DNA of 9,334 bases from contig CAZCMN010000034.1 of NCBI GenBank assembly GCA_964500015.1, forward strand, positions 1 to 9,334, in the 5' to 3' direction. Source of the DNA: JAPLYB01 sp964500015 (GTDB taxonomy: Archaea > Nanobdellota > Nanobdellia > Pacearchaeales > UBA284). Under the pieces are notes generated by a model. That model had not been told where the DNA came from. It searched no databases and saw only the letters and a program-made list of their open reading frames with translations. This document shows, piece by piece, positions 5,303 to 9,334 of the stretch (within the stretch, counting starts at the first letter, position 1; every line of letters begins with the position of its first letter). Position numbers and translations under genes: made by a program.

Positions 5303-5634
5303 CAACTAGTGATTTAAAAAAATTTGATACTTTATTTATTATTTACACAGCATATGTTCTTGCCCTGATTATCTTGATTATTGTTTCCAGTTCCGGCTCG
5401 CTAGAATCTCTTGAAAATAGTTCTTCTATCATATTTTTTAGTCTAATCATAATATGTTTTTCACTAATCGGGCTTTATTTATGGATTAAGACTCTACAAA
5501 TTCAAAGAAGACAAAAAAAATTGGGATGGTTTGTTCTAACTCTTCTTTTTTTCTTTCCTGTTGGTCCTATTTTTTACTTTTTTGTTTATAGAAGTCAGTT
5601 AAAAGAAATGGGGGAGAGGGTTAAGAGAAGATGA
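5299..5634 (+). CDS. Small three-helix membrane protein, PLDc_N-like C-terminus
   Basis: A 111-residue integral membrane protein with predicted helices at about 12-31, 44-64 and 76-97. A basic loop (QIQRRQKK) before the third helix and a basic C-terminus (ERVKRR) are expected inside the cell. The last helix, GWFVLTLLFFFPVGPIFYFF followed by VYR, resembles the PLDc_N motif found in many short membrane proteins (two hydrophobic halves around a P-x-G-P turn). That domain has no known enzymatic activity. The ATG overlaps the serS stop by four bases, and its own stop overlaps the next gene in the same way, so the three are probably translated in a coupled manner. No catalytic motif is visible and the function is unknown. 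Confidence 0.75.
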   Translation: MTTSDLKKFDTLFIIYTAYVLALIILIIVSSSGSLESLENSSSIIFFSLIIICFSLIGLYLWIKTLQIQRRQKKLGWFVLTLLFFFPVGPIFYFFVYRSQLKEMGERVKRR

Positions 5635-6662
5635 TGAAATATGGGAAATATAAGATTACTAAAGAACAACAGTTAAAAGAATTAATTTCAAGAGTTCCAC
5701 CTATTTTAAATGTTAATATTGTTATAGTTAAAAAAGATAAATTTCTAATTGGAAAAAGAAATTTACAAAGAATAGATAGGGTATATCCCAATGGATATCC
5801 AGTTAAGTGGTTGTTTCCTGGAGGAAGAGTCAAATTTGATGAAGTTCCAGAACAAGCAGCTATAAGAATACTTAATAATGAAACTCCAGGCATTAAAGCA
5901 CAATTGAAGAAATTAATAGCTGTTTTATCTGACAAAGGCCATGATGTGAGAGCAAATGGAGTAAGCATTTATTATTTATTTGATTATAAATCAGGTGAAC
6001 CTCGAGCTAATAATCAGTTAACTGAATTTAAGTGGGTTAATAGAGAAGACTTATTTAATATTAACAACTTTCATAGCACAGATAAGGGAATTGTAAGGGA
6101 ACTTGATGCTGCTATAAGAACTCAAAATACTACTGAAGATGAAATTCTTGTTGAAGTTGATAAAAATAATAAAGTAATTGGAAGTGCAGTAAAGAGAGAA
6201 TTGCATAATACTAATAAAAGGTATCATAGGGCAGCACATATTGTAATATTTAATTCTAAAGGCGAAATTATCCTGCAACAAAGGTCATTGACTAAATCTC
6301 ATGGAGCTGGGTTATGGGATGTTCATGGTGGACATCAAGTTGATGGACAAACAATTGAACAAACTGCTATGGCTGAACTTTCAGAGGAAATGGGGATAAC
6401 TACTAATTTACAACTTAAAGAAGTTGGAATACATAAATTCAAAGATCAATCTGAATTTTATTATCTTTTTTATGGAATTTCAGATGGGCCTTATGGTTAT
6501 GATAGAAATGAGGTCGAACAATTGAGGGCATTTGATCCTGAAAAGATTTTAAATGGAAGTTATGATAAGGAATATAATATTATGCCCCATATTCTTCCGT
6601 ATATTAAAAAACTAAAAGATGTTTGGATGGGTTTAAGAAAGAATTATTCTTCAAGACAATAA
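5631..6662 (+). CDS. Tandem double-NUDIX domain protein
   Basis: Two NUDIX hydrolase domains are fused in one 343-residue chain. NUDIX enzymes cleave nucleoside diphosphates linked to another group, using a Mg2+-binding box G-x5-E-x7-R-E-U-x-E-E-x-G-U. Domain 1 (about 25-160) has FPGGRVKFDE (G65, E71), then R79 and E84. The opening GGRV and the missing first REU glutamate recall GDP-mannose mannosyl hydrolases. Domain 2 (about 172-335) has the layout of the YfcD/isopentenyl-diphosphate-isomerase-like group: VDKNNKVIGSAVKRE, YHRAAHIVIFNSKGEIILQQRS and GLWDVHGGH. Its box reads G-G-H-Q-V-D-G-Q ... A-E-L-S-E-E-M-G-I, with Gln240 for the first Glu and Ala248 for Arg; E249, E252 and E253 remain. 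Both boxes are thus atypical. The start, ATG 5631 or the adjoining 5634, overlaps the previous stop. Substrates are unknown. Confidence 0.88.
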   Translation: MMKYGKYKITKEQQLKELISRVPPILNVNIVIVKKDKFLIGKRNLQRIDRVYPNGYPVKWLFPGGRVKFDEVPEQAAIRILNNETPGIKAQLKKLIAVLSDKGHDVRANGVSIYYLFDYKSGEPRANNQLTEFKWVNREDLFNINNFHSTDKGIVRELDAAIRTQNTTEDEILVEVDKNNKVIGSAVKRELHNTNKRYHRAAHIVIFNSKGEIILQQRSLTKSHGAGLWDVHGGHQVDGQTIEQTAMAELSEEMGITTNLQLKEVGIHKFKDQSEFYYLFYGISDGPYGYDRNEVEQLRAFDPEKILNGSYDKEYNIMPHILPYIKKLKDVWMGLRKNYSSRQ

Positions 6663-6670
6663 TATTTATA
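6663..6670 (+). promoter_or_regulatory. TATA box for the gene at 6694
   Basis: TATTTATA lies 31 bases before the ATG, directly after the stop of the double-NUDIX gene. It suggests an independent, leaderless or nearly leaderless transcript. Confidence 0.5.
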
Positions 6671-6693
6671 ACTCTCGATTTTCTCATAAAAAT

Positions 6694-7011
6694 ATGTTTT
6701 GGCCAAGATATAAATGGATGAGTGCATTGTTTATCCCTACAACAATTCTAGAGAGAACTATTAGTCATGCTCAAAGACTTAGCACATATCGATTTAGAAA
6801 GACAGAATATGGGGTTGAAGTAAGAGCTATTTTTGATATTAAGGGTTATAAGCATGCTTGTGGGGCATCATTTAATGAATTTAACGGAAGGGGGGAGACT
6901 AGAATAAATGCAATTCAAGATTGTTTGTCTAATGTCCGGGAGCATGCAGACTATTGTGTTCAACCTCTAAAAAGGAGACGTGAAAGCAAGGGTTGTGCTC
7001 AGTATCTTTAA
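6694..7011 (+). CDS. Hypothetical small basic protein
   Basis: I do not recognise this 105-residue protein. It has a hydrophobic-aromatic N-terminus (FWPRYKWMSALFIP), not long enough for a membrane helix. The middle, about 33-62, is probably beta-stranded (YRFRKTEYGVEVRAIFDIKGY). A likely helix follows at 66-84 (GETRINAIQDCLSNVRE), then a basic tail (LKRRRESKG). Four cysteines (56, 77, 88, 101) do not form a recognisable zinc motif. The beta-beta-alpha pattern with a glycine turn (NGRGE) loosely resembles a double-stranded RNA-binding domain, but this is weak. It appears to be real because a TATA box is correctly spaced upstream and another follows for the next gene. A run of six G (6890-6895) within it is unusual in this AT-rich DNA. 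Confidence 0.55.
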   Translation: MFWPRYKWMSALFIPTTILERTISHAQRLSTYRFRKTEYGVEVRAIFDIKGYKHACGASFNEFNGRGETRINAIQDCLSNVREHADYCVQPLKRRRESKGCAQYL

Positions 7012-7020
7012 AAATTAATC

Positions 7021-7028
7021 TTTAAATA
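7021..7028 (+). promoter_or_regulatory. TATA box for the secreted protein gene
   Basis: TTTAAATA starts 28 bases before the TTG at 7049, the same word and distance as before serS. This favours initiation at the TTG as a leaderless start; ATG 7058 would have a leader of only about 9 bases. Confidence 0.55.
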
Positions 7029-7048
7029 CTTCTTTTCTTGTAAATAGA

Positions 7049-7816
7049 TTGGCTAAGATGGGAACATTAAGAAATTTAGTTTGTGGATTGTTGTTATTGG
7101 CAAATTCAGCAATTGGGGCTATTGGAAATAGTTTAGAGGGGAAAATAGATTCCTTAGGCCAGTCAAATTCAACAAAAGCTGAAACCACTTATTTCACAGC
7201 TAGGGGGCAAATAAAAATACCCTTTGGGTTTTTTGAACTTCCACTTAATTTTGATAAGACCATTAAGGGCTATGTAGTTTCAAATTCAGAAGAACCAATA
7301 GAATTGTTTTTACCTATCCCGAATTTTAGGGCAATAAAACTAGATTCAACAGAGTATCATATGAAAATTGAGGGGGATAGCGTTTGTAGTTCTGAAAAAA
7401 CATTTAAAAGAACCTCTTGTATTTTAAGATCAGTATGTTTTTCTTATAAAGACAGACATAAAGATGCTCTTTACTTATTAGCTAGATCTATTTTAATTGA
7501 AGACGTGACTGATTCGGATAAGATTAGGGAAGAGTATCCCCTTGTTTTTTCTCTAGGAGATAGCTTGCATATGGGGGCTGGCTTTCATTTTGGGCGAATT
7601 AGAGATAGGGCAGACTCTAGTTATTTGTATCGAGATGTTTATTCGCAAAAAGTTTCTGGATTTGTTAAGGATAGCAGGGTTACCTTGCTTTATTCAAAGA
7701 AAAATCGAAAATTATCTTTTCAAGGAGCTGAAGCAACAATTCGCAGATACTTGTTTAATAGGCCAATAGATTTTCCAGCTAGGGTTTATTTTAGGGCTTT
7801 AAAAAGATTAAACTGA
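7049..7816 (+). CDS. Hypothetical secreted protein with signal peptide
   Basis: A 255-residue protein I do not recognise. It opens with a Sec-type signal peptide: a short basic region (MAKMGTLRN), a hydrophobic core (LVCGLLLLANSAIGAIG) and a likely cleavage site near residues 24-27. No lipobox or C-terminal anchor is seen, so it is probably released or held at the surface by contacts. The mature part, about 230 residues, alternates short hydrophobic and polar stretches, suggesting a beta-rich fold. Cysteines at 113, 124 and 130 could form one disulfide. No catalytic motif stands out. The start is TTG 7049, supported by TATA spacing; ATG 7058, three codons in, would give an equally good signal peptide. 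Several runs of five G distinguish its base use from the neighbours and may hint at recent acquisition. Confidence 0.65.
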   Translation: MAKMGTLRNLVCGLLLLANSAIGAIGNSLEGKIDSLGQSNSTKAETTYFTARGQIKIPFGFFELPLNFDKTIKGYVVSNSEEPIELFLPIPNFRAIKLDSTEYHMKIEGDSVCSSEKTFKRTSCILRSVCFSYKDRHKDALYLLARSILIEDVTDSDKIREEYPLVFSLGDSLHMGAGFHFGRIRDRADSSYLYRDVYSQKVSGFVKDSRVTLLYSKKNRKLSFQGAEATIRRYLFNRPIDFPARVYFRALKRLN

Positions 7817-7821
7817 AGCTT

Positions 7822-7829
7822 TTTAAATA
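7822..7829 (+). promoter_or_regulatory. TATA box for the micro-ORF and phosphoesterase transcript
   Basis: TTTAAATA just after the stop of the secreted protein gene predicts initiation near 7850. This would give a leader of about 125 bases before the phosphoesterase ATG, containing a hairpin and a small reading frame. Confidence 0.5.
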
Positions 7830-7854
7830 AAAGAACCTTAATAAAGATAAGACT

Positions 7855-7870
7855 TGTCATCCCAATGACA
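7855..7870. promoter_or_regulatory. Hairpin at the predicted 5' end of the phosphoesterase transcript
   Basis: TGTCAT (7855-7860) pairs perfectly with ATGACA (7865-7870) around a CCCA loop, starting about five bases after the predicted transcription start. A stem here may stabilise the message or act as an operator; nothing shows which. Confidence 0.4.
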
Positions 7871-7883
7871 TCTGTAAGTTAAA

Positions 7884-7967
7884 ATGGTTAAAAAAATAAA
7901 AAAGTCACAAAAAGATATTAAGAATAATACTAATATAAGTAAGTTAATAAGTAAATTAAATCATTAA
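7884..7967 (+). CDS. Possible 27-residue Lys/Asn-rich peptide
   Basis: ATG 7884 opens a 27-codon frame ending at TAA 7965-7967, eight bases before the phosphoesterase ATG. The peptide begins MVKKIKKSQKD and is rich in Lys, Asn, Ile and Ser, much like the N-terminal extension of the phosphoesterase itself, though in a different frame. It follows a TATA box and a hairpin in sensible order. It could be a leader peptide, a small basic protein or a chance frame in AT-rich DNA. Confidence 0.35.
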   Translation: MVKKIKKSQKDIKNNTNISKLISKLNH

Positions 7968-7975
7968 GTTTCAAA

Positions 7976-8683
7976 ATGGGAAAATCAAAAGTAAAAAATA
8001 CTGAAAACAAATTGAGCAAAGCTAAAGTTAATAAGGATAACTCTAAAACTAATTTAGAATCTTCTAAGAAACATCTAAAGATATTAGCTATCGGAGATTT
8101 GCATGGAGACACAAGACAAGCTTCTAAATTAGCGGAATTTGCTCTAAAACAGAAAGTTGACTTGGTTATTTTATCAGGAGATTTGACATTTGCTGAGCAA
8201 TCTGTTGATTATTTAATTGGACCTTTTGCTAAAAGAAAATTAAACACTGTTTTTGTTCCTGGAAATCATGAGACTATTGCAACTGCCAATTTTTTAGCAA
8301 AACAATATGAACCTTATGCAAGGAACTTGCATGCAGATGGAGAAAAAGTCAAGGGAGTTGGATTATTTGGAGTAGGAAGTGCTAATGTTGGGTTATTTCA
8401 GTTATCAGAAAAAGAAATTTATGATTCTTTAAAAAAAGGTTTTGATAAAGTTAAGGACACTAAATTAAAGATTATGATTTCACATGTTCACCCTTCTGAT
8501 TCACAAATGTCTAAACTCTGTCAGTGGGTTCCTGGTTCAACTGGAATAAAAAGAGCTATTGAAAAATTTCATCCAGATATTGCTATATGTTCACATGCTC
8601 ATGAAGCTGAAGGTATAGAGGAAAAAATAGGAAATACAAGAGTTATTAATGTTGGACGGAGAGGGAAGATAATTGAAATCTAA
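7976..8683 (+). CDS. Calcineurin-like metallophosphoesterase
   Basis: A two-metal phosphoesterase of the calcineurin-like superfamily, acting on phosphomonoesters or phosphodiesters in the cytoplasm. All five motifs are present: GDLHGD (D41, H43), LSGDL (D69), GNHE (N97, H98), ISHVHP (H170) and CSHAHE (H207, H209). The core runs from about residue 33 to the end and is compact, like the archaeal and YfcE-type small phosphoesterases. Residues 1-32 are a hydrophilic Lys/Asn/Ser-rich extension without hydrophobic residues to anchor a fold, probably disordered and perhaps nucleic-acid binding. No internal start would remove it. There is no convincing promoter directly upstream, so it is probably transcribed from the TATA box at 7822 together with the micro-ORF. 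The stop codon overlaps that of the convergent kinase-like gene. The substrate is unknown. Confidence 0.9.
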   Translation: MGKSKVKNTENKLSKAKVNKDNSKTNLESSKKHLKILAIGDLHGDTRQASKLAEFALKQKVDLVILSGDLTFAEQSVDYLIGPFAKRKLNTVFVPGNHETIATANFLAKQYEPYARNLHADGEKVKGVGLFGVGSANVGLFQLSEKEIYDSLKKGFDKVKDTKLKIMISHVHPSDSQMSKLCQWVPGSTGIKRAIEKFHPDIAICSHAHEAEGIEEKIGNTRVINVGRRGKIIEI

Positions 8684-9255
8684 CTATAACCTTCTAAAAC
8701 CCTTAAAACACGATTAACATTCTCTTCATAAGATTGGGATTCATCAATTAACATTATATCTCTCCCTCGTTTAGTAAATTCTTTGATTACCCCAGAATAA
8801 CTTTGTTGAAGGGCATTTAAAAATGAAGTGTTAAATACTCTTCCGAGAATGGGCTTATGGACTCTTTCTCTTTCAATTGCTAAATTTGGATCAAGATTAA
8901 AAAAAACTTCTTTATCTTGAAGTCCTAAAAAAGAAGAATAATACTTTTCAGCATCGATAGCCCTTTGGCTTGTTCCTTCAAGTGCCCTAATAAAAGCGAT
9001 ATGATCTAATACTCCTCTATCAACTAAAACATAATCAAAACGCATTTGAAGTGCTTCGATTAAGTTATTTATGGTATTATGAAAACTCCAAGAGTGATAA
9101 TTAAATCGATTATCTTCTTTATCAATAGGACAAATTCTTGCACCTTCACAAATGATTCTTACTCTTTTTCCAGCATGTTTAAGTGAAGTTTCTAAGGTTT
9201 CAATCCCCGTTGTTTTTCCGGCACGAGGCATACCAAAAAATTCAATAACTTTCAT
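8680..9255 (-). CDS. P-loop kinase-like NTPase (thymidylate kinase-like fold)
   Basis: A 191-residue single-domain P-loop protein and the only minus-strand gene. The Walker A motif GMPRAGKTT (8-16) directly follows the first strand (KVIEFF). A second hydrophobic strand ends in an acidic motif, YVLVDRGVLDH (D79, R80), as in nucleoside and nucleotide kinases where the DR or ER pair binds the substrate or base. A lid-like stretch with several arginines (ERERVHKPILGR, 128-139) fits the same fold. It therefore probably transfers phosphate from ATP to a small molecule, perhaps a nucleoside or nucleotide; an NTPase of the AAA_28/NadR-kinase type is another option. The N-terminal order fits a family often seen in phage and archaea. 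ATG at 9255 is close to a TATA box on the same strand. It converges with the phosphoesterase, the two stops overlapping in CTAA. Confidence 0.8.
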   Translation of the reverse strand: MKVIEFFGMPRAGKTTGIETLETSLKHAGKRVRIICEGARICPIDKEDNRFNYHSWSFHNTINNLIEALQMRFDYVLVDRGVLDHIAFIRALEGTSQRAIDAEKYYSSFLGLQDKEVFFNLDPNLAIERERVHKPILGRVFNTSFLNALQQSYSGVIKEFTKRGRDIMLIDESQSYEENVNRVLRVLEGYS

Positions 9256-9279
9256 TTTAATCTTTAATTAGAAAATTGA

Positions 9280-9287
9280 TTTTAAAG
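9280..9287 (-). promoter_or_regulatory. Putative TATA box for the kinase-like gene
   Basis: Read on the minus strand, CTTTAAAA begins 32 bases before the ATG, so initiation falls a few bases before the start codon and implies a very short leader. Confidence 0.45.
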
Positions 9288-9298
9288 CTTAGCAAGAA

Positions 9299-9322
9299 AT
9301 CTGTCTGTTTTAACTGACAGAT
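9299..9322. terminator. Hairpin at the right edge
   Basis: ATCTGTC (9299-9305) pairs perfectly with GACAGAT (9316-9322) around a ten-base loop. On the minus strand it is followed by TTCTT. It lies upstream of the kinase promoter, so it probably belongs to the end of a gene beyond the window, or is an operator. No reading frame is visible in the remaining bases. Confidence 0.35.
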
Positions 9323-9334
9323 GAATTGCGCCTT

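Noticed and set aside
5621..5968. Minus-strand open frame over the first NUDIX domain
   Set aside because: Antisense to a conserved domain; its composition is explained by the opposite strand.
6051..6281. Minus-strand open frame between the two NUDIX domains
   Set aside because: Antisense to conserved coding sequence, AT-rich, with no motif or promoter.
7930..8112. Minus-strand open frame over the start of the phosphoesterase
   Set aside because: Antisense to the Lys/Asn-rich extension and to motif I of the phosphoesterase, so it is a shadow.
1..9334. A defence system, toxin-antitoxin pair or prophage
   Set aside because: The nuclease, NUDIX, phosphoesterase and kinase genes are scattered among housekeeping and pilin genes, with no paired small genes, integrase, phage structural gene or known defence signature.

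Overview
The window is strongly AT-rich and reads as archaeal DNA, most likely from a small-genome DPANN archaeon of the Woesearchaeota/Pacearchaeota type. The evidence is a set of prepilin-peptidase signal sequences of the archaeal kind (KKG or KRG followed by I-x-P-V-I-A-T-V-L-L), TATA boxes of the form TTTAAATA about 28 bases before several start codons, very few convincing Shine-Dalgarno sequences, and oligo-T terminator-like runs. The lineage is inferred from style; no rRNA or other phylogenetic marker is present apart from seryl-tRNA synthetase.

Left part (about 1-3930, + strand): a type IV pilin island. Five small proteins (starting near 93, 1536, 2259, 2847 and 3335) each have a short basic leader, a class III cleavage site, one N-terminal hydrophobic helix and a 100-150 residue extracellular domain. 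Three of them share a cysteine framework, so they look like diverged paralogues. A complete endonuclease/exonuclease/phosphatase (EEP) family enzyme sits second in the island. The spacers hold hairpins, a small upstream reading frame and a long imperfect inverted repeat. No pilus ATPase, platform protein or prepilin peptidase lies in the window.

Middle (3930-6662, + strand): a compact operon of serS, a three-helix membrane protein and a protein with two fused NUDIX domains, joined by two ATGA-type stop/start overlaps. A TATA box is placed for leaderless transcription of serS.

Right part (6662-9334): two unrecognised genes with their own TATA boxes (a small basic protein at 6694 and a secreted protein at 7049), then a possible K/N-rich micro-ORF and a calcineurin-type metallophosphoesterase. 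A P-loop kinase-like protein on the minus strand converges with it, their stop codons overlapping. Hairpins lie near both window edges.

The least explained parts are the pilin island with its nuclease and structured leaders, the double-NUDIX fusion with altered NUDIX boxes, and a seryl-tRNA synthetase with a basic C-terminal tail and a lost family motif. I do not see a clear, wholly new defence or mobile system. No gap without a gene exceeds 300 bases.
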